A stretch of DNA of 64,000 bases, from assembly GCA_964604705.1 (NCBI GenBank), contig CAZSAP010000007.1, positions 124,001 to 188,000 of the forward strand. The letters are read 5' to 3'. The notes beneath the pieces were generated by a model. That model made no database searches and had not been told where the DNA came from. It saw nothing but the letters and a program-made list of their open reading frames with translations. This document shows positions 6,783 to 21,700 of the stretch, piece after piece. The stretch comes from JAAXVQ01 sp964604705 (GTDB lineage Bacteria > Oederibacteriota > JAAXVQ01). The position numbers and the translations under genes were made by a program. Every line of letters starts with the position of its first letter. Position 1 is the stretch's first letter.

Positions 6783-9700
6783 CTACACGGAATCCATAAT
6801 CCCCTGTCTGCGCTGCGGCAAGAGCTGCTTCAGCTTATCGTCGAGCCTAAACTCGCGGTCGTTCTGCCAGAGATCAATATAGCGCAGCAGCGTGCGCCGG
6901 TTCAAGCCCAGCGGTACGACCACGGTTTGATCTCCGCTTTGCCCTATAACCTGCATGCGGTTCCAAACGCGTGCGTGCCCTTGCACAGAGGCATTAAGCG
7001 CGCGCAAGGCCTCCTGAGTCAGGGGTTCTACATTGCGCCGTCCCGCGACAAAAGCAATGCGTTCCGCTGCCGCAAGACGCGTGCCCTGATAGTGCACCAT
7101 GTGCTGGAACAAGCTCCGTCCCCAGGTGTAGCGGTCCAAGCCCTGGGCCGTGAGTCGATCCGGGTTGGCGAGCGTCGCTAAAACAAAGGTCGGAACGTAG
7201 AACGTCATGCGTCCGTTGGCATCCACCACCGCATGCCCCACCACCATTCCCTTGAGATAGTTCCAAACTCCGTTGGCTTTCAGGGAGAGCGGTTGAACCT
7301 GGACCAGTTCCGGATGCTTGAGGGCGTTGACCAGTTCGGCCTCGAGCTCCGAATAGCTAAACACGGCCAGACGTTGCACTTCAAATTTTGCGTCTTGGGT
7401 GCCCACAGTGGACGTGGCCAGACGTGGTGCACGCAGTGCCACCAGTGCGGTTTGCAGCAACATCCACCCGCGCCAGAGAAAGGGAATGCGCTGCAGCCAC
7501 TGCGTTGGTTTGAAGAGCAGCGAACGGTTGAATTCTCTTTTCCCGCGCGTTCCCTGATTTGAACCAGGAGTCTCGCTTGGAGTATCCAAGTGCGTCGGAT
7601 TACCAAAAAGACCTTCTTCTATGGCGGGCAAAAATTCAGCGATCATATTCTTGGCGCTTTGCCGCTCAACGTTCGGATCCTGACTCACCCGTTCATGCTC
7701 GTCAAACACTGTCCAGTACTCCAAGTCAGGCACCTCGCGCCCAAAAAGTCCGTATAATTTTTCAGACAAGAGTCCCAGGGAAACCAGCTTTCCGGCATGG
7801 GCCGCATAACTGCTTCCAAGGCGATCCACTTGATAATTTTCCATCAACATGTTCTCGATCATTGGCGTGGCGGTGATAATAATGTCCGCCTTTTCGCTCA
7901 ATTCCGGCACCGCATACAGGCTGCGGAACGCTTCAATGGCGGGATGCGCTTCCGGCGGAAGCATCTCGCGGGCCGCGTCCGAAAGGCTTTTGCTCGGCCT
8001 GATGTCCGCCATCTTGGCACGGTCGATTTCGTCTAATTCCGAAAGGTTCACCAAGCCCGTGCCTCCGGAAATAACCGTCACCGGTTTTCCGTACTTTTTA
8101 GCCAACGCTTCGGTTAGGATATGTCCGAGAAAACTTCTCTGTTGATTGGCCATGCAGACGAAGGCCACGGTCACGGGTTCTCCGCGCTGAATCTTTTCCC
8201 GGACGGCCGCCAGGTGTTGGCGCCGAGCTTGGAAATCGCCCGGCAGCTCGTCCCCCCAAGCCGCGTTGCGCGCCTGCTGATACTGCTCAAGCGCATGACG
8301 CACACCCGCCACCCGCTGTCGCGCGGAGAGCCGGGTCCAAGGACCGCGGAAAACCAAAGCATGCGCGGACGCATCGTAGTAGATTGGTTCGGTGTAGGAC
8401 TTCACGTGCCACCAAGGCGCAGGCTCGGTCCTAACTGTGAGCTTTTCCAATCCCAGCGGTTGTTTCTTGGTCTGTCCCAAGACCCAGGCCTCCCAGTGCG
8501 CAGGCAGCAGTGCTTGACGCGTCTCGGTGGAGAGTTTGGTAAGATCCAGCTTCATGCCGACAAGATCGTAGGCCGCAGGGGCGAACTTATCCACCGAAGC
8601 TTCGGTGCGCTGCCGAATGCGTTGATGCCACCCATAGTTTGATTGCACCGTGATCTCGGCACCCACGTTCGCCGGGCCCAACTTGGTAAGCTTGATGGCA
8701 TGAATCTCATCCCGGATGGCCTTGAAGTTTTCCACTTCCAACCGCTGCATGCCCAACCGGTCCAGGTCCGCACTGTAATCCTGCGCCACACGATGCGTGT
8801 CCTGCCCGTATACCGCATAATCGTCCGTGAGCATAAGCCCGTTCTGCCCCAAGTGTTTATACAACTCCTGCATGTAGTTTGTGTTGCCGGCACGGTTGTC
8901 GTATTTGGTCGGCAGCGTCATGCCCGCATTGTGGCTGTAGGTGGCAATGGGGTGTTGGGCCAACAAGGTATCGAATTCTTTGGGCCATTCGGTCGGTTTG
9001 GTAATGTCGCCGTACATAAGCGTCACGGTCCGGTGTTGGGCCGCAGGCTCCTCGGGATGCTTCCAATCAAACTCCAGCACCACGCTGCCGAAGGCATTGC
9101 GCGAGGCCTTGACCTTTGTGGCGCCCATGGCATTGAGCTCAAAGGCCAAGGCTCCGGTGATGGCCTCCTGTGTGGCCAGTGCGTCCCAGAACGCAAACCC
9201 CAGGGTGAACTTCGTACCATAGTCTTTGTCCAGATCCTGGCGGAATCGGTTTTGCAGATACGCCGGATCGTTGAGCTTGGTCACAACCTCATCTTTTAAA
9301 AGCCCGTACCCGTGATCCATGGCCACGGCTTCGGTGGCGTTGGTGGAGAGCATCAGTCGCGCCAGATCTGCGCCAAAGGCTCCGGCCACATGAATCCCGC
9401 CCTTGGGAAGCGCGGTCTTTTTGACCACGTGGTACAGTGCCTGAGCATAGCGTACGTATCCGGGATGGAGCAGCTTGGCCTGCACCGGACGCGGATCGGC
9501 CGGCAGGAGGCTGCTTTGGGCATCGGGCAGAGCCTCCACTTCCGTCGGAACCTCGGCATTGGAAACAGCATAGATCCGGTTTTGGCTGTTGACCCCTTCG
9601 TAGGCCCCGCGGAAAGGCTTGCCTTCGGCCAAGGGGCGCGCGTTCGGGAAAACACGCTTAAAATGCTCGGTAATGGTCTCGCGTCCCGCGTGCTCATCCA

Positions 9701-12700
9701 CCACAATGAGACCTTCGGAGCGGAGGAGTGTGCGGGCTTTTTCCAACCATAGCCGGGGCTTCCCGTTGGGAATCCCGCCAATGAGATCCACCAAGGTCAC
9801 GGCGTCAAACCCATGTTCTTCCAGCCCGTTGGCCTTGAGATCCAGGGTGCCAATCTCACCGCCGATCAATTTCAACTTCAACTCAGGCGCCGGCCCTTTT
9901 TTCTGCAAGTCCGCCTGCAGCCCCTTCAACATCCAGCGTATTTGAACAAACACATTGGGGTCGGCATCGACCATCACCACGTCTTTTCCGGTGAGTGCCA
10001 ATAACACCGGCAAGTTCATCAGCCCCATGCCCACCACCAGTGCACGTTGGACCGGATGCTTGGAGAGTTCCTGCGCCATAGTATAGGAGTATTCCAAATC
10101 CTCACGCAGAACATTTTCTTTACCCAGAAAATCCGCCAATACTTTTTGCGCTTGCTCCAAGGTCAGTGCCGCCGATGCTTGCGCTGCGCTCTCGCTGGCT
10201 GCGGACGTTTGTGCGGCCGGAGCCGGCGCTGTTTGAAGCGCATGCAAGGAAACCGGTATGGGTTTGGCGCTGATCCAAAGCGGCGTGATCTGCAACCGCC
10301 CGGCTTCGGATGTGGACATCTTCAGGAAGCCCTTGTCCTCCAAGGCCTTCAACTCCTCGGAGACCCCTTGGGGCAAGGCCAAGTCCTGTTGGCGCACCAT
10401 CATGTCCGTGGCTTCAAACCCATGGATGCGTTGAATCAAAAATTGCTCGGTCTCGCTCAAGGTGTGGGTCTGCCAGGCTTGAAACAGTTTCTCGCGCACC
10501 GCGGCTTTGCCAACTTCCTCCATATACCCGGCACGCGGCGCGTGCGACAACTGCCAACCGAGGACCGGGGAATACAGCTCCACATACCCGGGCTGGGTCG
10601 GATCGTTTTGGGCACGTAGGGCCTCGGTGCCCGTGCCGCGTCGGAACAAAAGTTCGGGCTGGGTCACGCCTGTGCCCAAGTGCATAAGCTGCGTGCTCAA
10701 CCAAGCCTGGTACTCCCAAATTTTCTCGGTCGGTATGTTCTGGTAATAAATGGCCAACTCGTCAATGTCGCTCCCGGTCATCCAGGTGTTGCGGGCAAAG
10801 GAATTGTTCAGGGAAACCAGGCGCTCCAGGTTGGCGGCATAGCCGTCGCGTTTGATCATGTTCACCAACTCTTGCAAGACCGCTTGCAGGGCCGGGGTCT
10901 GGTTCGGCTCCCACGCCCGCTGGGCTGGGATGATTTTGGGAAGGTCCACACCCAGGCGCAACAGGGCGGTGGTCTGCATCTGCGCAGCGGCCCACTGCGG
11001 TTCGTGTTGCAGCTGCATCCGAATGCGCTGGGCCACCCATGTTGCCTCAGCGCTCGCCGGTACGGCTTGCAGGCGTTCGGCCAGAACCAAGGCGGTCAAG
11101 CCGCGCACCAGCGGATCTTCGCTGAAGAACAAGTCGGCCACCGCTTGGTGAGAATACTCCTGCACACCGCGCGTGAAGGTATCCAAGCGGCGGAAGATCG
11201 GCTGCGCTTCCATCATCTTGGACAAGGCATGCACCAATTTCGCCGGCACATGATTCGTGTCCGTCGCCGCGGACAGACTGCGTTCTCCGGCTTTCTTCAC
11301 CACCAACATGGTCTCGGCCGAGGCATAGGAAGTCTTGTTCTCGACATTGGAGGTCGGATAATCTTTCGGCCGCGCCACTTCCAAAATCTGGTAAGCCGGA
11401 TTGCCGGCCAAGAGCGTCTCCAACTGTTTACGGGTATTGGCCACAAAGTCCGGATGATCGGACACATCCGTGGCCGCGTGTGTGATCATAAGCACGCCAC
11501 CGGGAGCCAGTAGCTTTAAGGCCGGTGCCACCAGATCGTTGTTTATAATATTGTTTAAGGTAACAAGATCCACATCCTCGCTGCGCAGGCCCACGGCCTC
11601 CAAGTCTTCCGGACGCGTGAGGTCGGCATTCCAGACTTGCAAATCCGAGGGAACATGGCGCTCGATCATGCTGTGGTCCACGCTGATGCCGCGCTCCACC
11701 TCGAAACCGGCTTGTCCAAGGCGCTGGCGCAGGTTGCGCCCAAATTCCGCCTTGGGACCTGCGCCCAAGTCCGCAAAGACGATCGTCTTCTGTGTGGGGA
11801 AGAGCGTTTTCAGCCAGTTGGAAAATTCCGCGGGCAAAGACAAGGGCGTACCCTCGGTCTCTGCTTTTTCAAGTCCGGTTTCCTTCTCCGCATTTTCCTC
11901 GGTAGGATTCACTGAGCCAACTTCCAACCTGAGCAGGATGCGGGCCACGCCTGGCAGCACGCGCTGCATCCAGCCGGCTCGACCCAATAAGGCCAGCGTG
12001 TTGTTCAGTGCATGAATGCCTGCATTAAGCCCCAGTCCCAGCAGGAACGTCTTGCCTAAAACCACCCAACTGAGTCCAAAGCCCGCGATCCCAAAATAAA
12101 TCACACCGGGGGCAAACATAGCCGCCGTGAGCAACCAGCCCAGGCGGTACAAGTATGCTTGGGCCTGCTCGCCTCGCCCTTCGTGGGCGGTGCTGAAAAA
12201 CCGTGCGCTTATGCCCGCCCAGAACGAAACCGCGGGGATGCTCCAGAGCAGCCCAAAGCCACTCCCGACGGTCAAGGTCGTGATGACCGTCATCACCGCT
12301 GCGATCCACATGGCTGCGCGCAAATCCGAGACCGACGGCGGCGCCACGTTCTCAGCCCAGCCGCGCTTGACCAACTGCCGCTGCAGCCAAGGGCCCAGTC
12401 CGGGAAGGGAGTACGCCACTTCCAAAACACTCGCACCCACAATCGTGTACAGTGCGTAGTAGAACGGATGCGCCTGAGCCCATCCCGTGGCCTGCAGCTT
12501 GCGGTCCACCACCGAGGCCAATCGAGTCGATTGCCCCTTGCCCCATTCCCCAAGCTCGCCGGATTGAATCTGCGCACGCTGCCCGGAGGTCAGGTACTTG
12601 CCTATGTATTCGGTCCAGTTGACCTTGACGGTGGGCAGATGCCAATTCGCCAGCTGCGCATCGGACTCCGTGGTCCCCAACATGCCCGCCACTTTTTTCG

Positions 12701-15700
12701 GGGAGTTGATCAACCGGGTGAGTTGCCCCAAGTTAATTCCCTTCAGGGCCCGATACGCCGGGCTCGCGGTTACGCTGATTTCCATCACCAAGCGAGCCAA
12801 CCCTTGACCGTCGGCGTCCCCGTACAAGGCCAAGTCCCCCTGAAGATATTTTTCATTGAGAATCCGTTGCACCGCCTGGTACTGGTCCCAGGTCAAATCC
12901 ACCTCGGGCATCTGCCAATCGGCCAAGAGCGGATCGTTGGGCGCCAGCTTGAGCATGCCCGCCAGTTTCACGGGTGAATTCAACAGGCCCGTGAGTTGCC
13001 CAATGTTGATGTTTTGCAAAATATCCAGCGGCGAGACGCCCTCCCGGATCTCTTCCAAGAGTTTGATCACACCGCTGCCATCCTCGGCCCCGTAGGTCCT
13101 CAAGGTTCCGTCCGCATGTTTTTTGCGCATGACCCGGATCAAGGTGGTGTAGTGTTCCCAGGTCAGATCGATCACAGGCATCTTCCAGTCTTGCAATTGC
13201 GGGTCTTTCACGTCGATGCCCAAAAGTTCGGCCACGTTTTTAGCCGACGTCAGCAGACTGGTCATCTGACGGATGTTGATGCCGCGCAAATCAAAGAACG
13301 CATGGGCTGGAGTCGAGATTTCATCCACAAACGCCACAACGCCGTTCCCGGTTTCTGATCCGTATTGACCCAGTTTGCCCGCACGGTACTCACCCTCGAG
13401 CCAATCCCGCAACCGGCCAAACTCATCCGAGGTCATGTTGACAATCGGCATGTTCCAGGCCAACAGTTGCGCATCCATTTTTTCGAGTTGCAGAAGTTCG
13501 CGCAACTTGGTCGGCGAACTGATCAGGCGGGTCACTTGACCCAAGTGAATCTTTTCCGTATTCATCCCGCGCTTTTCCAAACGCGCGTAGAAAGCCGTCA
13601 TCAGGTCACTTAAATGCGCCAGGGAGGACAACTCACCCAACCGACCCTCGGCATGCGCCTGGGCCAGGGTATCTTTCAGTACAAAGAACCGTTCGACCGT
13701 AAGGTGCTGCGGTTTGAGACCTTGCAGGGATGCGATGCGTTGCACGCGATTGGGCAACGTCATGGGCGAAATTTCATCCATCAGGTTGAACTTGGTCTTA
13801 AGATCGCGGATCAGGTAATAGACCGCGTACTCACCGTACTGTTTGGGATACTCGGAAAGCACGATGCCTTGAAGCGCTTGCCCGTTGTGGTTCGCCTGGG
13901 CAATCCGGTGGATGAGGTCATCCACCAAGGACGCCTTGGCCGCCGACCCTATTTCCAGGCGGCTTAATGCCCGGGCCACTCCGGGCAGGGCCCGCTCCAA
14001 CCACCGCGCTCGACCCAACAGGGCCAGGGTGTTGTTCAACGCATGGATTCCGACATTGAGCCCCAGTCCCAGCAGGAACGTCTTGCCTAAAACCACCCAA
14101 CTGAGTCCAAAGCCCGCGATCCCAAAATAAATCACACCGGGGGCAAACATAGCCGCCGTGAGCAACCAGCCCAGGCGGTACAAGTATGCTTGGGCCTGCT
14201 CGCCTCGCCCTTCGTGGGCGGTGCTGAAAAACCGTGCGCTTATGCCCGCCCAGAACGAAACCGCGGGGATGCTCCAGAGCAGCCCAAAGCCACTCCCGAC
14301 GGTCAAGGTCGTGATGACCGTCATCACCGCTGCGATCCACATGGCTGCGCGCAAATCCGAGACCGACGGCGGCGCCACGTTCTCGGCCCAGCCGCGCTTG
14401 ACCAACTGCCGCTGCAGCCAAGGGCCCAGTCCGGGAAGCGAGTAGGCGACTTCCAAGACGCTTGCACCCACAATCGTGTACAGTGCGTAGTAGAACGGAT
14501 GTGCCTGAGCCCATCCCGTGGCCTGCAGCTTGCGGTCCACCACCGAGGCCAGCCCGTTGGTGCGATCTCGATTCATGGCAATGCGAAACGCGGTCTCACC
14601 CTTGCGGAAGCGATAGGTAAGCTCGCCGTGTGCGTCACGGAGCATGCGCCGTGCCATACCCAACCCCACACCCGTCCCGCTGATCTGAATGTCGTTTAAG
14701 ACCACGTTTTCCGTGTCCAAGTTCAGCACCATATCGGCAATGTCCTCGTCGGCCGATTGATAGCTGCGGGCTATGCGCTCTTGCTGATCTGCGGTAGGCT
14801 CCGCGTTGTTGATGATCTCCATCTGCGCCGTTTCGGGGGTAAACATCCAGCTTACCCGCACCCGGGTCTCGGCTTTGCCTTGGGTCATGGCCCGGTCAAT
14901 CAGGGCGCGTTTCTCTTCCTCGGTTCGCGTGGCATCCTCGCGCAAGGCTTTTAAGCTGCCGGCCTCCTGTTCAAAGACTTGTCGTCCGCGGGCATGCCAG
15001 GCATTGGTGTAGACTTCGTGAAATCCAAAAAGCAACCCTTCTTGCTGGTCGAGTGCATACCCGAGCTGCGTAAGTTGCTGCATGAGCTCCGACCGCAAGG
15101 TTTCTTCCTGGGCTGAAAAATCCCCGGTTATTATTTTTTGACCGGCGTATTCCCGCTCCACTCGCACCGGTGCTTTAGCTGCATCGGACGCAACGTTCTC
15201 CGGCTCGAGCGTTGGACGCTCCTCGCTTTGGATTGTTTCCAGTTGCTTTTGTATCGCCTCCTCAACCTGCGTGGAGGAGCGTTGGGTCGGAACCCCGTTC
15301 TCTATTTTTTCGGCTAAGGCCAAAACGGCGTTTTTAAAGGCCTCCAGGTCCGCCACGGAGCGAATGCCGTTCACGCTGGCCATGGAAGCCGGGGTCGCAC
15401 CTCCGGCTTGGGTCGGCGCCACATATTCCAGTTGAAGCAGCTGCGCTTGCAGGTTCATCACATCGGGTTGCTTGAAGTCCAGGGAGGCCCAAAGTTCAGG
15501 TTCTTTCTTGATCCTTTGGGCTGTGGGCAAAAGCACATTCATGATCCCTTCGGCGCGCACAAACGCCGGATAATCGTTTTGCGCCAAGGTCAGCCAATTG
15601 CGCAGCGGGGCGCTGTGCCCCAGCTCAGAGAGCGCGCGCACAAACTCGTGCAACGTCTGGGCCGGATGTTCATCCCAATATTGGCGGTTGGCAGACTGGG

Positions 15701-18700
15701 AAACCTGGTTCAACGCGGTTTGCAGTGTCTTCATCCACTCATCCTGTGACACCGCTGTACCGGAGGGACGGGCGGACGTCGGTGCGGCCGTACTCAACGT
15801 CTTGGCCGGCAACCACGCCGCGATTTGATGCGCCGCCTCCATCGGATCCAAACGGGACAAGCTCGCAAATAACGGTTTTGACTCGGACCCAGGCTCGGCC
15901 GGAAGCGCGGGATTCTCAGACAGATACGCCAGCTGTTCCGGCGTGTACCCGGCGCTCTTTAACAGACGTCCAAACGTGGTTTGTTCAGGTTGTACGTCAA
16001 ACACGCGTATCACCTGCTGCATGGCTTCCAGCGGTTGGCTGGAAAGATCCGCCACCCGGCGGCGTGCATTCAGTTTGGTTTCATCCTTCGGGTTGAGCCA
16101 GAGCGGCAAGGTCATCTCGCCGGTCACGGCATCTTTGCGAATCGTCCCTTCCATATTATTCCCGCGCGGATTGGCGTCTTCCCCGATAAAATATCGGTGC
16201 AGCTCATCCCATGTGGCGCTGTCTTCGTGGGTTTGGCGCAGGATAACCGCCAGGGTCTGAGCCTTGGGCTCCAACTGACTTTCGGCATCCAGTTTCAATA
16301 CCCCGTGGAGTTCCGGATGTTCGCGTAAAAACTGCCCGTTGAACAGTTTCATGCCCGCCACATCGTAGCCGAAGGCTTGGGCCCGCTGCAAAAGATCGCG
16401 GACCGAGGGCGTGAACATGCCCACTTCCGGATGCACCACCATGACCGCTTCGGTCACGCGAAAATCCCGGGCGCTGGCGTACGAGCCCAGCTCGATCACC
16501 CCCCGGTTGAGCGCCAATTTCTGACTCAACCCTTGCGTCAACAGATCAAGCTTCTCAGCCGCCAGCAGATCCAAGGTGCCCTTGGGATCGGATTGCTTTT
16601 CCAAAAACCGGCGATAAACCGGAAGCGCTAGGGTCTTGGCAACTTCGGCGATGGCCGGATGCTTGAAGAGCATTTTCCAAGCATTGATCTCGCGTGCGCT
16701 CTCGGCCTGGTACGCCATAAGGCTCATGACGCTCAAAAGCTCGTCGGTCACGGGCACGTCGGGCAACACCACGTTTTTCAGCATGGCTTGCAGCAACAAG
16801 CGCGCGGTATCGTGCAACGGGGCCAGACCGTTCGGCGTACCGAGGTCCTGGGGCAGCACGGTTCCGGACGTTTGTTGAATCACATACGTGAACTGCCCCA
16901 CCTTACGAATCCAGAATCCCGGAATGGAACGCAATGTATCTTCATCGATGTTGGCATTCCAAATCAGGGCATACCCATCCGGCTTAAGCATCTTGGGCAA
17001 CGCCGCCAGAAACCGCCGATAGATGTCCCCGCCGATGTCCAAGTCCCAATGATCCGAAAGGCGCAATTCTTTGGGAATGCTGCTGCGCGCTTGCTCAGGA
17101 ATAAAATTCGGCATGTTCCAAACAATGCGATCGAACTTGGTCTCGGGGAAAATGGTCTTCCCGTGCGCGTCCATGATGTTGTTGCTGACCACGGCCTTGA
17201 CCTTGAACCCGGCCGAGTTGGCGTTGGCCCGTACGTTGGCCACTTCCAAAGGATTAAGCCCGGCGGCGTGCACCGTGTTTTGCGTTTTCTGCGCCACCAA
17301 CCACGTGTCGGTTCCCGAGCCCGGGCCCACGACCAGCACGTCCATTCCCTTGGACAAACCCAATTTATCAAAGACATTGATGTAATAGTCCGAATCCGCG
17401 GCCATGTGATTGGTCTGAGCCGGCGAGTACACTGTGGGAAAGACCGCCAACACCGTTTCGGCCACGTGGTTGAACGCTTGTAGGCTGCTAAGCAAATTCC
17501 GTCCCATGTACCCTTGCTGAGCGTACCACTCCAGTTTGCCTCCCCGCAGAGCATGGACGCCAATGTAGGCGTGCGGGTCCTGTTCTTTTTCAGAGTTGAT
17601 GGCAAAGGTGCGTGCCGCACGCAGGGCCAAACGGGCGTCCTTATAATGCGTAAGAATTTTTTGCTCGGCCATCATGCGCGTGTAAAATTCGCTCCACTGA
17701 CTCGCCATGGACTCGGCGCGTACGGCCGGTGCGCGGAAATAAAACGGGGTTAAATCAAAATAGGGAATGTTTTTGTCTTTCCCCTTGAACATCCCAATCT
17801 GATCAATGCTGCTCGGCGCGGGAAAGACCGCCAAAAGGCGCCCATCCATGCCCGAAACCAAATCAAACTCCCGGATGTTGCCCATCTCGTTTTGCAAAAT
17901 TTCCAAACCCGAGGGAATGGCCCGAGGATTGAGGCGCTCCGGAACGCGGATGCTCATCACGTGATAGTCTTTGCCCGTGGACACGGAGAGAATTTCAATT
18001 CCGGGATGCTTGGCAATATCCTTGAGATCCAAGACCTCCACCAAATACTCGGCCGGCATGCGCGGCGTCTGAGCCTCGGTCTCACGCTCGGCTTCTGTTT
18101 GGGACGGTGCTTGGGTCGGACCCGCCAAAACTCCGCTGAGTACATAATGCAGGTCTTCCCGGGCAAAGGTGGAAACCATTCTCCCGACCACACCCACGCT
18201 GACAAATGCACCCAACACGGCCGCACCGACCAACACCGCTGAGGAGGTCACACCCAACAACATCAGGGCCCCGCCCAGCAGCAAGGCGCCCACTGCGGCC
18301 GGCAATGCCTGCATCACACCGTAGGCATACAGCTCTGTCCGATGTCCCGAGAAATGCGCGCTCTCGTGCCCAACCACGCCCGTCCCGTACAGCACTGCGT
18401 TTTGCAGCCATACCGGCAGATGCGTCAGCAGGCGTTTCACAGCCGGTTGAACCTTTAGGACCGTGTCCTGAACTTCGAAAAACGCCACGTGTTCATCTTC
18501 CAACGCCGTGGCCAAGAAATGGCTGGGCTGGTAGGGACCGGCCCTGCGCCCGAGGACCTGAGACATCCAGCTTAATAAGGAAGCCCCCAGAAAAACCGAA
18601 GCGCCGGGTGTGGTCAACCAGGCCACATTGGACCAGGCCAGCGAAAGTTCATGTCCGGTGATGGCCCCGTACGCCCACCCCGCCAACATGGGCAGGGTTC

Positions 18701-21700
18701 CGGCCACCCAGGCCCAGGCCAACGACGCACGCGCGGAGATGGCCATGCGCGACTGGCGTGCCAAAAGACGTTCTTGAAGCGTCCCGATCTTCCGGAGTTT
18801 CGTCAATATGAGATCCAACCGCACCAAGGTTCGCACGCTCTCCGGGGCCAGCCCTGCCAAATCCCCTGCGCGCACCTGCGCGGCGTCCGAGAGCGCGGTC
18901 CCCGGTGCATGCGCCAGGGCCAGCACAACCTTGACGTACATCCGCACATGTTCGCGTGCCCCCTGAACCAGGTCCACTTCTTGGTCATTAAGCGTGGAGA
19001 GTTCCAACCTGCGAACGGCTCCACCCAATTCATCCAAGCGCGCGAGCAAGAGCTCCCAGGTTTCTTCGGATGCGGACGTGGCCGAGGTTTGCCACCCAAC
19101 CAACGCCTCGCGCAGGCTTGCGTCAAGCTGTTCCACGCCCCGCAGCAGCGGAGCCAGGGTGCGCCGGGACGCGGGTGAAGTCACCTCCGCCCAACGCGCC
19201 CTGAGCGCTTGAACGCTGGCTTCGGCGCGGGTCCAACTCGCCAGGGACTTTCCGGCCGACGCCTGAACCGCCAAGGTCCTTTGGGTCGCGGCCGCTGCGC
19301 CCTCGTCCAGCGCCACCGATTCGCTCTTCACCAACAGACGCTGCACGCGCGGGCCTTCACCGGTTTGCGCATACAAACGAATCACTTGCCCTTCCTCCGG
19401 GGTTCGATCCACGGTCAACACCACCGGGTGCTGCCCAACCTCTGCCGGCAAGTCTTTCAGCGGGAAGGAGAAGCGCGCCGACTGCCCGCGCCACTTCAAC
19501 GTAACAAGGCCGTACTCGTTGCCGTCCACCGTAACGCGCGCAAACGGCATGGCCAACGGGCGACCCACGACCGGAAGCCAAACCCCGGCCTTGGCGGCCA
19601 AAACATCCAGGCGGCTGAGCGCATCCACCTGCTCGGCCATCTCCCCGGGCGCCCCGACCTTGTACACCATCAGCGGCCGATCCGTACGGCCTTGCGCGTA
19701 ATCCTCGGCCAGGTCCGTGACGATGATCAAGCCCTGGTTCGCGTCCCGCTCCACGTGCACCACCACGTCGCTCTCACCCAAACCCAGCGCCTGCCATTGC
19801 TTCTCCGGGACTTTCATTTGCACACGCTGCGCCGGTCCATAGTTATCCGGACTGGCCGCAAACGCGACAATGCCGCGGTTGCTGATCCGCGCATAGTGCG
19901 GGCGCCCCAACAGGGCGAGTGTCCCCACGTGGTAATAGGCCCGGACAATGTCTGCGGCGGTTCGGGAAAAGGTGGAGTTGCTTGGAGAATATTTAAACGT
20001 GGCCAGCGGCTGAGCCGTGCCCTCGGCCAACGCATGTTGGGCATACGCGTTGACCACCAACCCGTGGTTGGGGTCGGTTTCGGCCAGCAGCACCACATCC
20101 AGCTTCCCGCCGATTCCTTGCAGTGATTTGAATGAGAAAAAGGCTTGCTGACCCTGATAGTAGATATGCTTGATGGTGCCCGGTGTGATGCTGGTCTCCA
20201 AATACTCTCCGGGCATCAGGCCCTGGCCGGTGCGCTGCCATTCCAGCAAATGCGATTTGACCAACTCGGGATGCAACTGCGAGAACGTCTCGCGTAGGGT
20301 CGGCCAGGTACGCCGGGCACCGGTCTGCTCCGCGGAGGCAACCGGACGTTCGGCGTACAGTTGTTCGAGATCTTTTTGTTCCAACGAGGCGTACGGCTGG
20401 GTGTCCCCGGCCCTGGAACGTAAACCATGATACGCCCCTTCGGCCAAGGCCGTGCGGCGGGCGGGATTGAATTCCAGCGAGGTCTCTGCCAAACGCTTAA
20501 GCGTCTCGCTCTCCTGCTGCAGGACTGCGGTTTGCAAGGCCCGCTCAAACTGCGTCACCACATAGGTGGACTCCACATCCAGTGCCTTGTCGTCCAGAAA
20601 CGGGAGCGTAAGCAGACCCACGCTGATCGATTGAATGGCCCGCGGAAAAATTGTCCGCCAATAAAGGTTCACGGCTTTGGTGTTCAGCCAGGCGCTGCGG
20701 TCGCCGGGTTTTTGTGACGCACTGTAGGCCCGCTCAAACTCACGCACACCGGCACGCTGCAGCCACAGGGCTGCGTCTTCGCGGTTGAACAGGTCGCTCT
20801 CGGCATCACCGGTGAGCGGAAGCCAGCGGTTGACCGCGTACAGCACCCAGGGCAGTACATGCTCTTGATGCAGCGACACATAACGTCCTCCGCTCCGACC
20901 GGTAAACTCCGAGGCCAGATCCTGGACAAACAAACTTAGTGTGGAGAGCCCGCGGGACGACGGGGGCTTGATGTCGGAAGCGTTGCGCACCCAAATCAGC
21001 GGAAACAGATTTTGCGCTTCGCGGATCTCGTTGATCAAACCCAAGTCCAGGCGCTTCATCAGTTCCAGAACCTCGCGCCGGTCCACCCCACTAAAGCGAG
21101 CGATCTCAACGGTCGTGCCAATCCCGCCCAGGGCTTCGAGTCCTGCGATCAAGAGGTCCTGCGACTCCTTGGTCTTGGCATGCACCACTGGGTATAAGGG
21201 CATTTTGCCTTGTTGAATGCGCACTCGATTGATGGCCTTGAAATCCATGCGGGCCAGGGCCGTAGCCACCACGTTCCGGGAACGCTGCACGACCTTATAG
21301 ATATCCTCCACGGTGGCACGTCCGCCCAGCGCCTCCATGGCATCCACGATTCGATCCTGGAGCAGCTGGGAGCGCAAATAGTCTGCGCGACTCTCAAACG
21401 CCCCGCCGCTTAATCCGGTCAGCCCTCGCTCGCGATCGGGATTGGCTTCCATCAGGACAATGGGTGAACGTACCCCGAGCAGGGGAAGGCCTGCGCCCGC
21501 AAACCCGGCCGGAACGGCGGTGTGCAATGCCTGCACTGGATTTTGCAGGGACCAACGCCAGGAACCCAACCATGATTCGACGCGACGCCAAGCACCCTGC
21601 CAAGCTTGTGCCCAACCTGCATCCGGCCAAAGCTTCAGGGTATCGGTGGCCACATGCAGTACAATGACGGCACCGGCCAGGGACGCAAACCAAACCGGAG

